Assembly (NCBI GenBank): GCA_035528415.1
Contig: DATKYQ010000040.1
Span: 1 to 64,000, forward strand
Length of the DNA stretch: 64,000 nt
Source of the DNA: DATKYQ01 sp035528415
Lineage (GTDB): Bacteria > Myxococcota > B64-G9
Reading direction: 5' to 3'
The notes beneath the pieces were generated by a model. It saw only the letters and a list, made by a program, of their open reading frames with translations. It made no database searches and had not been told where the DNA came from. Numbering within the stretch: position 1 is the first letter of the stretch; every line of letters starts with the position of its first letter. The position numbers and the translations under genes are program-made. Below are positions 1-9,969 of the stretch, in pieces.

Positions 1-2
1 AC

Positions 3-47
3 ACGAGCTACTACGACCGGGAAGGAGTGCCGAGGCTTGCGGCGTAA
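3..47 (+). CDS. C-terminal tail of group II intron-encoded reverse transcriptase (partial)
   Basis: The frame starting at base 3 reads TSYYDREGVPRLAA and stops at TAA 45-47, fourteen bases before domain V. Intron-encoded maturase/reverse transcriptases sit in domain IV and usually end shortly before domain V, so this is the expected place for the protein C-terminus. Only 14 residues are visible and no catalytic motif is present, so the assignment rests on position. Another frame runs through domain V, but coding across a catalytic RNA hairpin is less likely. Confidence 0.4.
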   Translation, partial: TSYYDREGVPRLAA

Positions 48-61
48 CCTCAACTTTCCGA

Positions 62-93
62 ACCGCCGGATGCGGACCCGCATGTCCGGTGGT
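62..93 (+). ncRNA. Group II intron domain V hairpin
   Basis: The 5' arm 62-74 (ACCGCCGGATGCG) pairs with the 3' arm 79-93. There are 9 basal pairs (62-70 with 85-93, one G-U), a two-nucleotide bulge TG at 83-84 on the 3' side, four upper pairs (71-74 with 79-82) and a four-base loop GACC at 75-78. This is the canonical domain V shape (34 nt, two-nucleotide 3' bulge, tetraloop). A CGC in the lower stem fits the catalytic triad position. Domain VI follows at about 98-130, with GCCGTAGG pairing CCTACGGT. Confidence 0.8.
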
Positions 94-146
94 GTGGCAG
101 GGGAGCCGTAGGACGAACCTACGGTCCCCTATGCCGATTATGCGAG

Positions 147-1526
147 TCAGCCTGAAGTCGTAAACAGGAACGGGTAGGTCACGATTACCTCTCCCCCGCC
201 CCGTGGTTTGGGAAAACGGATGTAGCGTACCGTGCGTAACACGCATTGCTGGACGTTGTTGTCTTCCAGGCTGGCTTGCAGGATTTGGGCCTGTTGTACG
301 CGCCCGTCGGCTTCTATTGTGAAGGTCACGGTAACCTTGCCGTACATGTTCGCGTCGCGAAGCAGGCCCTTTTCGTAGCAATACTTGAACTTCGACCAGT
401 GGCGCCCCAGGTATTCGCCGACCACTTGCTGCGTCAGACCGCCCACCACGGTGGTTGGCGGTTTCTTGGGGCGCTTGACACTTATTCTTCGCTTACCCCT
501 GACAAGCACGTTTACGGCGGCTATTTGCTCATTGTCTCCGTAGCCTCTCGTGCCGGCCGGCGCAAAGCCGTTGCCCCCTATTCCCGGAGGTCCGGAACCC
601 GGCCTCAGACCGCCGATGCCGCTTGAGTCGGGGTAACCCGGTCCCTGGATCCCGTCCAGTTGCCTGTCGATGTTCTGCATTTGCGATCCGCCGTTGGCAT
701 TGCCGCCATCGCCACCCAGCCCGCCTTTCTCGTTCAAGAACTTGACCAGTCCGCTCGCTGCCACCAACTTGCGATCTTGTTGCTCTTTCGTCTCGCGGGG
801 AAACTCGTTGCTGGCGTCGCTTCTATTCGAATTGGCTCTTTTCCATTTCCCGCTGTCCGGCACATTCGTCTCCTCCATGATTCTCTTCTCGATGCGCTCG
901 AATGTCTTTTTCGGAGAATTCGGCCCCATGGGCACAACCACGGCAAAGCGCTGAGGATTCTTTATATATTCTGAGATCTCCCGTTCTGTTGCGGGAGTAA
1001 TCTGAATCAGCGTCCACAGGCCGACCGCGACCAGCAAGAAAACGGCGAACCAGCGAGCCAGTCCGAAGTCGGCCCCCTTGAGCAAACCCGAGCGGATACC
1101 CTGAGCCTGTCTGGTGTAGGCAACCAGAAAGGTCAGCTGACCCATTCCCACCCGCCAGCACTCACCAACCGACATCGCATGGCTATGCAGCGAACCTCGC
1201 TCGAGCGGGCTCGGTTGCCGCATCGCGGATCCGTCTTTGAGGAGATCCAGTTGCATGCCCGGCACCACGCTGATCACGTGCCCCCGGATGCCTCCCGGGC
1301 TGACCAGGGGAAAAAGATCTTCTCCCAGGCCGGAGCTCGCTACCCGTATGCTGGCATCCGGGTGGTCTCCGATGGTGAAGGATTCTCCCGGGCGCAACTG
1401 GTGCGCAGCCAGCACAACCGGCCCCCACATGACCTTGACCTCCAGAATCCTGTCCACCACAGAGGGAGCATCAGACCCGCTCAGCTCCCGCGTAAAAACA
1501 GTCTCCCGGGCAGCAGATGATTGCAT
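147..1526 (-). CDS. AgmX/PglI-family protein with FHA-like N-terminus and TonB-like C-terminus
   Basis: Predicted 459-residue inner-membrane-anchored protein. Residues about 20-130 form a beta-rich FHA-like region. A single membrane segment (about 155-173, FAVFLLVAVGLWTLIQI) is followed by a charged stretch and a long Gly/Asn/Pro-rich linker (about 265-335). The C-terminal ~95 residues match the AgmX/PglI C-terminal domain, which is TonB-like and contains a conserved KYCYE and GKVTVTFTIEADGRV pattern. In myxobacteria such proteins are linked to gliding motility and envelope-spanning complexes; that role here is inference. The ATG at 1526 was chosen because AGGGAGG lies 6-8 nt upstream; an in-frame start at 1637 would add 37 residues without envelope or domain features. 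A group II intron ends 8 bp beyond the stop codon. Confidence 0.75.
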   Translation of the reverse strand: MQSSAARETVFTRELSGSDAPSVVDRILEVKVMWGPVVLAAHQLRPGESFTIGDHPDASIRVASSGLGEDLFPLVSPGGIRGHVISVVPGMQLDLLKDGSAMRQPSPLERGSLHSHAMSVGECWRVGMGQLTFLVAYTRQAQGIRSGLLKGADFGLARWFAVFLLVAVGLWTLIQITPATEREISEYIKNPQRFAVVVPMGPNSPKKTFERIEKRIMEETNVPDSGKWKRANSNRSDASNEFPRETKEQQDRKLVAASGLVKFLNEKGGLGGDGGNANGGSQMQNIDRQLDGIQGPGYPDSSGIGGLRPGSGPPGIGGNGFAPAGTRGYGDNEQIAAVNVLVRGKRRISVKRPKKPPTTVVGGLTQQVVGEYLGRHWSKFKYCYEKGLLRDANMYGKVTVTFTIEADGRVQQAQILQASLEDNNVQQCVLRTVRYIRFPKPRGGGEVIVTYPFLFTTSG

Positions 1527-1633
1527 GACGGTGCCTCCCTGAACGGATGCGAAGTCCGGAAACGAAGTCTGATTTCTTTGACACCGACTGACGAGCGGTG
1601 TTCCATCGTGCGATATGCTACGATTTTTTACAG

Positions 1634-1676
1634 CCACTCCCCCGAGTGGTTACTTTTTTTCTGGTTACTTTTTTTC
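1634..1676 (+). repeat. Hairpin followed by two perfect 15-bp tandem units ending in T7
   Basis: CCACTC (1634-1639) can pair with GAGTGG (1644-1649). The unit TGGTTACTTTTTTTC then occurs twice back to back, at 1647-1661 and 1662-1676. The hairpin plus T-tract resembles a weak intrinsic terminator, and the duplication gives two T-tracts. It lies in the 256-bp space between agmX-like (minus) and rimP (plus), upstream of a stronger terminator-like hairpin. Function is unknown; it could be part of the rimP leader. No convincing sigma70 promoter was found in this gap. Confidence 0.45.
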
Positions 1677-1736
1677 TTGCAATGCCAGGCCGGTCGTGGT
1701 ACCAATCCTCTCTCTTCATGGGATTGTTACATCTGA

Positions 1737-1766
1737 GAGTGGGCTTGACGGCCCGCTCTTTTTTTT
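1737..1766 (+). terminator. Intrinsic terminator or attenuator in the rimP leader
   Basis: GAGTGGGC (1737-1744) pairs with GCCCGCTC (1751-1758, one G-U pair) around a six-base loop and is followed directly by eight T residues (1759-1766). It sits 16 bp before the rimP start. A terminator-like hairpin at this place is known in other bacteria as the rimP leader, thought to attenuate the rimP-nusA-infB operon, so a regulatory attenuator is more likely than simple termination, since there is no plus-strand gene upstream to terminate. Confidence 0.75.
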
Positions 1767-1782
1767 CGCTGGAGATCGAAGG

Positions 1783-2265
1783 TTGAAAAATAACGAAGTA
1801 GAACAGTCAGTTACCGAGATGTGTGCTCCTCTGGCCGCCGAGAGGGGCATGGCCCTGGTACAGGTTCGCTACCTGCGCGAGGCCTACGGCTGGGTGCTTC
1901 GAGTGCTTGTCGAGCGGGTTGGCGGCGCGGTGACCGTCGAGGATTGCTCTGGACTTTCGCGCGAACTTTCCGACCTGCTCGACGTCGAGGATCTCGTCGA
2001 CGGTTCCTACAACCTCGAGGTCTCGTCGCCCGGACTAGACCGCCCGCTCACCGGCACGGACGACTTTAAAAGGTTTGCGGGCAGGTTCGTCAACCTGAAG
2101 ACCAGCACCCCCATCGATGGCCGGCGCAATTTCACGGGCCGGCTTGTGGGGCTTGATTCCGGCACCGTCACCATCGATGTGGACGGCACGACCTACGAAC
2201 TCGAATATCCCGTGGTAGAAAGGGCCAACCTGGTGCCCAATTTCGATGAACCGGCCTCGACTTGA
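1783..2265 (+). CDS. rimP: Ribosome maturation factor RimP
   Basis: A 160-residue protein of the RimP (DUF150) family, needed for late assembly of the 30S subunit in the cytoplasm. The family signature is visible as an N-terminal alpha/beta domain containing VEDCSGLSRELSDLLD and YNLEVSSPGLDRPL, followed by a small SH3-like barrel (about residues 90-155, RFVNLKT to YELEYPVVERANLVP). Length is normal. TTG at 1783 was chosen: GGAG lies 8 nt upstream and translation then begins right where family homology begins; longer upstream frames run through the terminator hairpin. It is the first gene of a conserved operon with nusA, ylxR and infB; the preceding hairpin suggests attenuation. Confidence 0.92.
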   Translation: MKNNEVEQSVTEMCAPLAAERGMALVQVRYLREAYGWVLRVLVERVGGAVTVEDCSGLSRELSDLLDVEDLVDGSYNLEVSSPGLDRPLTGTDDFKRFAGRFVNLKTSTPIDGRRNFTGRLVGLDSGTVTIDVDGTTYELEYPVVERANLVPNFDEPAST

Positions 2266-2291
2266 GGCAACCTGACGATCAGGAGAATACA

Positions 2292-3911
2292 ATGCAGTCC
2301 AATTTGAATCACACGCTTGAGATGGTCGGCAAGGAGAAGGGAATCGATCGCGAGATCCTGATCGAAGCCCTCGAGATGGCCATGCTCACCGCTGCCAAGA
2401 AACGCTTTGGGGCCGATCGGGAAATCGAGGTCCACTTCAACGAAGAATCCGGCGAGGTGGAAATCTTTGAATTCCGAACAGTCGTCAAGAAAGTAAGCGA
2501 TCCCGAATGCGAGGTCTCCACGGAAGAGGCGGCGCAACTCGATCCCGAGGCGCAGGAAGGCGACTCGCTGGGAATCAAACTCGATACGTCGGAACTCGGG
2601 CGCATCGCCGCCCAGACCGCCAAGCAGGTCTTGATTCAAAAGGTACGCGAGGCTGATCACGCCCTGGTCTACGAAGAATACAAGGATCGGCGCAACGAGC
2701 TTGCGACCGGTATCGTGCGCCGCTTCGAACGCGGCAATATAATAGTCGACCTCGGGCGGGCCGAGGCTGTATTGCCGATGCGCGAGCAGGTCCCCCGAGA
2801 ATCCTACCGCGCCGGCGATCGCATCCAGGCCTACGTGCTGGACGTCCTCGAAGAGGCCAAGGGCGGTCCGCAGATCATCCTCTCCCGGACCACTCAGGGC
2901 CTGCTTATCAAACTATTCGAAATGGAAGTGCCCGAGATCGACGAGGGCATCGTGACCATCGAGGCCGCCGCCCGCGAGCCCGGTGCCCGCTCGAAAATCG
3001 CCGTATCTTCCCGAGACAGCGACGTCGATCCAGTCGGCGCCTGCGTGGGCATGAAGGGCTCCCGGGTTCAGGCGGTCGTCCAGGAACTGCGCGGAGAGAA
3101 GATAGACATCGTACCTTACAGCTCCGATCCGGCCACCTTTGTTTGCAACTCGCTGGCCCCGGTCGAAGTTTCCCGGGTGATAATCAATGAGGACTCTCAC
3201 GGAATGGAGATCATCGTCCCGGACGACCAGCTCTCGCTGGGCATAGGCCGCAAGGGACAAAACGTGCGCCTGGCCTCACAGTTGGCGGGCTGGAAGCTGG
3301 ACATCAACAGCGAATCCCGCGTGGCCGAGATGTGGAAGAACGCCATCAACTCGCTTGGAAAGATAGACGGTGTCGGCGATATCATGATCGATACGCTTTA
3401 CAAGTACGGCTTTCGATCCGCCAGGGATGTCATGATGTCGACCATCGAGCAGCTCACCGATGTCCCCGGTATCGGTGCAAAGGTGGCCGAGAAAATGCAG
3501 CGTTCGGCCGCCCGTGTCGTGGCCGAGGAAGAGCAAGAGTTGCGTGCGGCGGCCCAAGAGCGACGCGCGGCAGCGGAAGCGTCCGAAGTGGGTCTCGATG
3601 GCGAACAAGAGCGCTTCCTCGAGATCCGCGGCATCGGAGATAAGACAATCGAGCAGTTGGCTGAGGGCGGTTACTACACCATCATGCAAGTGCACGAGGA
3701 AGAAAACGTGGTCAAGCTGGGTGAGGTTAGCGGGATCGGCATCAAGAAGGCCCGCCAGGTCAAGCAGGCCATCACCGTCTACCTCGAAGAACAGGCCCGC
3801 GCGGCCATATTGCCCGACCTGGAGGTCCAGCAGGAAGCCACAGACGAATCCGGCCAGATTGCCGAAGATACAAATGCCGCCTCTGATGAGGCGCAGGAGC
3901 AGGACGACTAG
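2292..3911 (+). CDS. nusA: Transcription termination/antitermination protein NusA
   Basis: A 539-residue NusA, which binds RNA polymerase and nascent RNA to control pausing, termination and antitermination. In order: N-terminal RNAP-binding domain (about 1-130), S1 domain (about 133-190, ending in GDRIQAYVLDV), KH1 (about 235-295, with GMKGSRVQAVVQEL), KH2 (about 310-345, GIGRKGQNVRLASQLAGW) and two C-terminal helix-hairpin-helix repeats (about 365-405 and 440-500), followed by an acidic tail rich in Glu/Asp/Ala. The C-terminal repeats are like those of proteobacterial NusA. ATG 2292 is preceded by AGGAGA at good spacing; a longer in-frame start at 2262 overlaps the rimP stop and lacks homology. 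Confidence 0.96.
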   Translation: MQSNLNHTLEMVGKEKGIDREILIEALEMAMLTAAKKRFGADREIEVHFNEESGEVEIFEFRTVVKKVSDPECEVSTEEAAQLDPEAQEGDSLGIKLDTSELGRIAAQTAKQVLIQKVREADHALVYEEYKDRRNELATGIVRRFERGNIIVDLGRAEAVLPMREQVPRESYRAGDRIQAYVLDVLEEAKGGPQIILSRTTQGLLIKLFEMEVPEIDEGIVTIEAAAREPGARSKIAVSSRDSDVDPVGACVGMKGSRVQAVVQELRGEKIDIVPYSSDPATFVCNSLAPVEVSRVIINEDSHGMEIIVPDDQLSLGIGRKGQNVRLASQLAGWKLDINSESRVAEMWKNAINSLGKIDGVGDIMIDTLYKYGFRSARDVMMSTIEQLTDVPGIGAKVAEKMQRSAARVVAEEEQELRAAAQERRAAAEASEVGLDGEQERFLEIRGIGDKTIEQLAEGGYYTIMQVHEEENVVKLGEVSGIGIKKARQVKQAITVYLEEQARAAILPDLEVQQEATDESGQIAEDTNAASDEAQEQDD

Positions 3912-3999
3912 CAGAAAGGCGCGCCGTTGCTTACCAGGAACTCGACCAATAGTGCATTGTCCCTCGGCCCCGGACGGGATTTGTGAGAGGGAATTCGAC

Positions 4000-4707
4000 T
4001 TGGCCTTTCATCCCAGCAAACGGGCCGGCCGCAGGGCCGGTTCTTACAGAACCTGCCAAGGCTGCCGCAGGCGTATTCTGCGGCGGGCCTCCCTGCGCAT
4101 CATTCGCGATCCCGAAGGAAGGTGTCGTCCCGACCTTTTCGGCAAGCTGCCTGGGCGCGGCATGCACGTATGCCCGAACATCGCCTGTTTTGAGGCGGCC
4201 AAGCGCAATCAGGCTGCCTCACGGGCTTTTCACAAGCAGACGTCATTCGGCGACCCCAGGACAATGGCGGCCACGTTCCTCGATTCCGGTCGGCGGCAGG
4301 CACTGGCCCAACTCAGCGTTGCCGTACGATCTGGTTTTCTGATCGCCGGACGCACGGCCGTGATGGATGCGTTGAAAGCCGGTCGCAGCGCCATGGTTCT
4401 TCTTGCAACTGACGGATCGCACTCCTTGAGACGCGAGGTCAGCTCGCTTGCCGGCCAGAACAAAGTGCCGTCTTTTTCGGCTCTCGACAAGCAGAGTCTT
4501 TCTTCATTTCATCACGGAAAGCCTCTGGCCGTGGTTGCCGTCAGTCATCGTGGAATTGCAAGCAGATTGAGCTACGAGTTGAAAAAGATCTGCGAGCTAC
4601 AGGACTCACTGGGGGAGTTCGTTGAAAGAGAAGGCCATTTGACAGTAAACTCCGTCCGCGGGAAGATGCGGACACATCACACCGACGGCAGCGGCCGCCG
4701 GTCTTGA
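4000..4707 (+). CDS. YlxR (DUF448) / L7Ae-like (YlxQ) RNA-binding fusion protein
   Basis: A 235-residue protein. Residues about 14-75 form the YlxR/DUF448 domain (RTCQGCRRR at the start, GRGMHVCPNIACFEAA at the end). Residues about 105-205 resemble an L7Ae/YlxQ domain (GFLIAGRTAVMDALKAGRSAMVLLATDGS). The two domains are separate genes (ylxR, ylxQ) in Firmicutes, but fused forms occur in proteobacteria. Both are predicted RNA or nucleoid-associated factors; exact role unknown. The proposed start is TTG at 4000, with a GAGAGG stretch about 9 nt upstream; no ATG lies in frame near the domain start. The gene sits between nusA and infB as usual. Confidence 0.82.
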   Translation: MAFHPSKRAGRRAGSYRTCQGCRRRILRRASLRIIRDPEGRCRPDLFGKLPGRGMHVCPNIACFEAAKRNQAASRAFHKQTSFGDPRTMAATFLDSGRRQALAQLSVAVRSGFLIAGRTAVMDALKAGRSAMVLLATDGSHSLRREVSSLAGQNKVPSFSALDKQSLSSFHHGKPLAVVAVSHRGIASRLSYELKKICELQDSLGEFVEREGHLTVNSVRGKMRTHHTDGSGRRS

Positions 4708-4720
4708 GGCAGGTGCTTTG

Positions 4721-7282
<2,562 letters not shown>

Positions 7283-7295
7283 GCGGAGGTCGGCC

Positions 7296-7583
7296 ATGGT
7301 TGTGGGCGTGGTGCGCCTGGTTCTTAGAATACCCGGCAACGACAGCCTCAAGGGTAAGCGCAAGGTGATCAAGCAAATAATCGAACGCACCCGCGGCCGG
7401 TTCTCCCTGGCGGTGGCCGAGTGCGGCCTCAACGACAACCATCGCCAGGCTGAGCTTGGCCTGGCCTGTGTGGGCAACGACCGGCGCACCTGTAACTCGG
7501 TGCTGGACAGGGCCGTCGGCTATATAGACTCGCTTGGAACCGCACTAATTATTGACAGGGAGTTGGAGATCATCAACCTCTGA
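7296..7583 (+). CDS. ylxP: YlxP-like protein (DUF503)
   Basis: A 95-residue DUF503 protein, a small cytoplasmic family of unclear biochemical role that regularly sits between infB and rbfA. The family pattern is visible: an N-terminal beta strand VVGVVRLVLRIP, then SLKGKRKVIKQIIERTRGRFSLAVAE, and a C-terminal strand before EIINL. ATG 7296 has GGAGGT 6 nt upstream. It starts 13 bp after the infB stop, in the same operon. Later homologues are described as ribosome-associated or linked to translation, but nothing in the sequence proves it. Confidence 0.85.
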   Translation: MVVGVVRLVLRIPGNDSLKGKRKVIKQIIERTRGRFSLAVAECGLNDNHRQAELGLACVGNDRRTCNSVLDRAVGYIDSLGTALIIDRELEIINL

Positions 7584-7645
7584 GGCCGCCTTCCACGGTT
7601 GAGTATTTGACACGATCCCGACCAACCATTTAGGATGTCCGCGCA

Positions 7646-8974
7646 ATGAGGAGCATTCGCATACAGCGTGTGGCCGAACAGATTCACGAGGAGATCAGCG
7701 GCTTGCTCACCAGGGGGCTCAAGGATCCCCGCCTGGGCTTCGTGACCATCACCGGTGTCGAAGTCAGCCCGGACCTTGGCAGCGCCTGGGTTTTTTTCAG
7801 CTGCCCGGGAACTGAGCAGGAGCGCTCGCTCTCGCTGGAGGGATTGGAAAGCTCGGCCGGCTTCATCCGCAAGACGCTCGGCAAGCGTTTGCATCTCAGG
7901 ACCATCCCGGAATTCCATTTCAAATACGACCAGAGCCTCGATTGTGGCGATCACATCGAACGCCTGCTGGTCGAGGTGCGGGAGAAAGAGGGTTGGGATG
8001 ATCCCACCCGCCTGCGCGGCTCGAGCGAGGATGTTGTCCGGGCCCTAGGGGAGGCCGAGGAATTTCTGGTTACAAGTCACTTCAATCCCGACGGCGACGC
8101 CATCGCCTCGGTTCTGGCAATGCGATTGATACTGCAGGCGATGGGAAAGCAAGTGGTGGCCTACAACAAGGATCCGGTCCCGCGTATCTACTCCTTCCTG
8201 CCAGGGACGCAGGCTTTCGTGACCAGCCCGGGAGACGGCCCCTACGATGCCACGCTGGTGCTCGACTGCGGCGAACTCGATCGTTGCGGGCCGCTGCCCC
8301 CCGCGCCGGCGCGCGGCAAGCTAATCTGCATAGACCACCACCTGACAACGAGTCCGTTGGGCGAGGTTTTCTACATAGACCCCGGCGCCTCCTCGATCGG
8401 AGAGATGATCGACCGCCTGCTGCCCCTCTTGCCCGTAGAACTGGACGCGGACCTGGCAAGCTGCATTTATTGCTCGATTTTAACCGACACGGGCTCTTTT
8501 CGATACTCGAATACCACGCCCGCGGCCCTGCGCACGGTGGCCAGGATGGTAGAGGCCGGTGTCGAGCCCTGGGAGATGAGCAACAGGATCTACGAATCCC
8601 AGCCGATCGAGCGTATCCACCTGCTCTCTGAGGTACTGCAAACACTGTGGCTCGATCCCCGGGGTCGTTACGGCTCGGTGCTGGTCACCCGCGAGATGCT
8701 CGACAGCCACGGTGCCAGCATGGACATGATCGACGGCTTCATCAACTATCCCCGCAGCATCGAGGGCGTCCAGGTTGCGATCCAGTTCAGGGAAGCGGAT
8801 CAGGGGCAGTACAAGGTCAGCTTCCGTTCCCGGGGCCGCGTCAACGTAGCCGAGATAGCCGCAGGCTTCGGCGGCGGCGGGCATCACAACGCCGCCGGCT
8901 GTACCCTGGAGGGCTCGGCCGAAGAGGTCAGCGGGCAAATCTACGGCGCGGTGGAAGACGCGCTCAACGATTGA
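7646..8974 (+). CDS. RbfA::NrnA fusion (30S-binding factor fused to DHH-family oligoribonuclease/pAp phosphatase)
   Basis: A single uninterrupted 442-residue frame joins two proteins usually encoded separately. Residues 1-118 are RbfA, the cold-shock 30S assembly factor: it begins RIQRVAEQIHEEISGLL and contains RLGFVTITGVEVSPDL and RTIPEFHFKYDQSLD. Residues about 125-442 are an NrnA-type DHH/DHHA1 phosphoesterase, acting on nanoRNA and pAp: SHFNPDGDAIAS, LVLDCGE, IDHH, DTGSFRYSNT and the DHHA1 signature FGGGGHHNAAG, with all metal ligands visible. The junction (about 112-130) is short and charged. rbfA and nrnA are neighbours in many genomes, so fusion by loss of the intergenic stop is plausible. 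Whether one polypeptide or an internal re-initiation makes both proteins is open. Confidence 0.88.
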   Translation: MRSIRIQRVAEQIHEEISGLLTRGLKDPRLGFVTITGVEVSPDLGSAWVFFSCPGTEQERSLSLEGLESSAGFIRKTLGKRLHLRTIPEFHFKYDQSLDCGDHIERLLVEVREKEGWDDPTRLRGSSEDVVRALGEAEEFLVTSHFNPDGDAIASVLAMRLILQAMGKQVVAYNKDPVPRIYSFLPGTQAFVTSPGDGPYDATLVLDCGELDRCGPLPPAPARGKLICIDHHLTTSPLGEVFYIDPGASSIGEMIDRLLPLLPVELDADLASCIYCSILTDTGSFRYSNTTPAALRTVARMVEAGVEPWEMSNRIYESQPIERIHLLSEVLQTLWLDPRGRYGSVLVTREMLDSHGASMDMIDGFINYPRSIEGVQVAIQFREADQGQYKVSFRSRGRVNVAEIAAGFGGGGHHNAAGCTLEGSAEEVSGQIYGAVEDALND

Positions 8975-8995
8975 AATGTAGCAACGCTCCGATCA

Positions 8996-9931
8996 ATGAA
9001 GAAAACCCGGACTCCAGTGTCTGATGGAGCCCTGCTGGTAGACAAGCCGCGGGGCATGACGTCTTTCGACGTAGTCAAAAAGATCAAGGTCTGGGTGCAC
9101 CCGCTCAAGGTAGGCCATACCGGAACGCTGGATCCCATGGCCGAAGGCCTGTTGCCGTTGGTAATCGGCGAGGCGACCAAGCTGAGTCGCTTCCTGAGCG
9201 CTGAAGGCAAGAGCTACCTGGCCAAGGTAATCCTGGGCACGGCCACCGACACGCTGGACGCCGAGGGAAAAATAGTATCCAGCTCGATCGTACCCCTTCT
9301 CGACGACAAAGACTTGCGCGCGGCATTGAAGAATTTCGAGGGCGATATCCGCCAGCTACCGCCGATGTATTCGGCCGTGCACCACCAGGGCCGCCGCCTG
9401 TACGAGTTGGCCCGGGAAGGCAAAGAAGTCGAGCGCCGCGAGCGCAGCGTGCGGATAGACAGGCTGACCCTCATAGACCGCGGATCCGACTGGCTGAAGC
9501 TCGCGGTAGACTGTTCGTCGGGAACCTACATAAGAAGTCTGGCAAACGACATAGCCGTAAGCCTCGGGACGGTAGGACACCTGGCTGAACTGACCAGGAC
9601 GGCCAGCGGCACGTTCAAGCTGTCCGATGCCCATAAGTTGAGCGAGCTGCGGGCCGATAGCCTCTCGGAGAAGATGATTGGGCTTACCGAGGTCCTGAGG
9701 CGTTTTACAAGAGTGGACGCACCGGCTGAAATAGCCGATCGCCTGGCCAAGGGACAATGCCTGGGATCTGAAACTCTAGCAAAGCTGATTCCAGCATCTT
9801 TCCATGGTGATAACAAAGTATGCTTCATTTCACCAGGAGGCTCGCCGGTAATCCTGGCATCGGTAGAACTAGACTCCGCCGGCCGGCCGGCAAGCATGAA
9901 AATACTCCGCCAGCTACGGCCCAGTTCTTGA
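8996..9931 (+). CDS. truB: tRNA pseudouridine(55) synthase TruB
   Basis: A 311-residue TruB that isomerises U55 in the T-loop of tRNAs. The N-terminal LLVDKPRGMTSFDVV, catalytic motif GHTGTLDPMAEGLLPL (catalytic Asp in TLDP, about residue 44), YLAKVILGTATDTLDAEG, motif PPMYSAVHHQGRRLYELAREG, and SSGTYIRSLANDIA are all present. A PUA-like C-terminal domain follows (about 230-311). Length is typical. The ATG is 21 bp after the rbfA::nrnA stop, without a strong Shine-Dalgarno. It is the last plus-strand gene before two antisense genes; rpsO and pnp, which usually follow, lie about 9 kb further on. Confidence 0.95.
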   Translation: MKKTRTPVSDGALLVDKPRGMTSFDVVKKIKVWVHPLKVGHTGTLDPMAEGLLPLVIGEATKLSRFLSAEGKSYLAKVILGTATDTLDAEGKIVSSSIVPLLDDKDLRAALKNFEGDIRQLPPMYSAVHHQGRRLYELAREGKEVERRERSVRIDRLTLIDRGSDWLKLAVDCSSGTYIRSLANDIAVSLGTVGHLAELTRTASGTFKLSDAHKLSELRADSLSEKMIGLTEVLRRFTRVDAPAEIADRLAKGQCLGSETLAKLIPASFHGDNKVCFISPGGSPVILASVELDSAGRPASMKILRQLRPSS

Positions 9932-9969
9932 CACTTTATCCTTTTTACAAATATCCGAAAGTCATGTTT

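Larger units (their letters stand above)
1..139 (+). mobile_element. Group II intron, 3' end (partial)
   Basis: The first 139 bases match the 3' end of a bacterial group II intron read on the plus strand. A short reading frame closes at 45-47, then a 34-nt domain V hairpin (about 61-94), then a long domain VI hairpin (about 98-130), then a tail ending near 139 in CCGATT, a common bacterial intron 3' end. An adenine at 131, about 8 nt before the inferred 3' splice site, is the candidate branch point. The intron ends about 8 bp from the stop codon of the minus-strand AgmX-like gene, so insertion was just beyond the gene and did not disrupt it. The upstream intron body lies outside the window. 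The exact 3' boundary is inferred and could shift by a base or two. Confidence 0.8.

Noticed and set aside
1578..1619. TTGACA (1578-1583) with TATGCT (1614-1619) as a possible rimP promoter
   Set aside because: The spacing is 30 bp, too long for sigma70; no other -10 fits.
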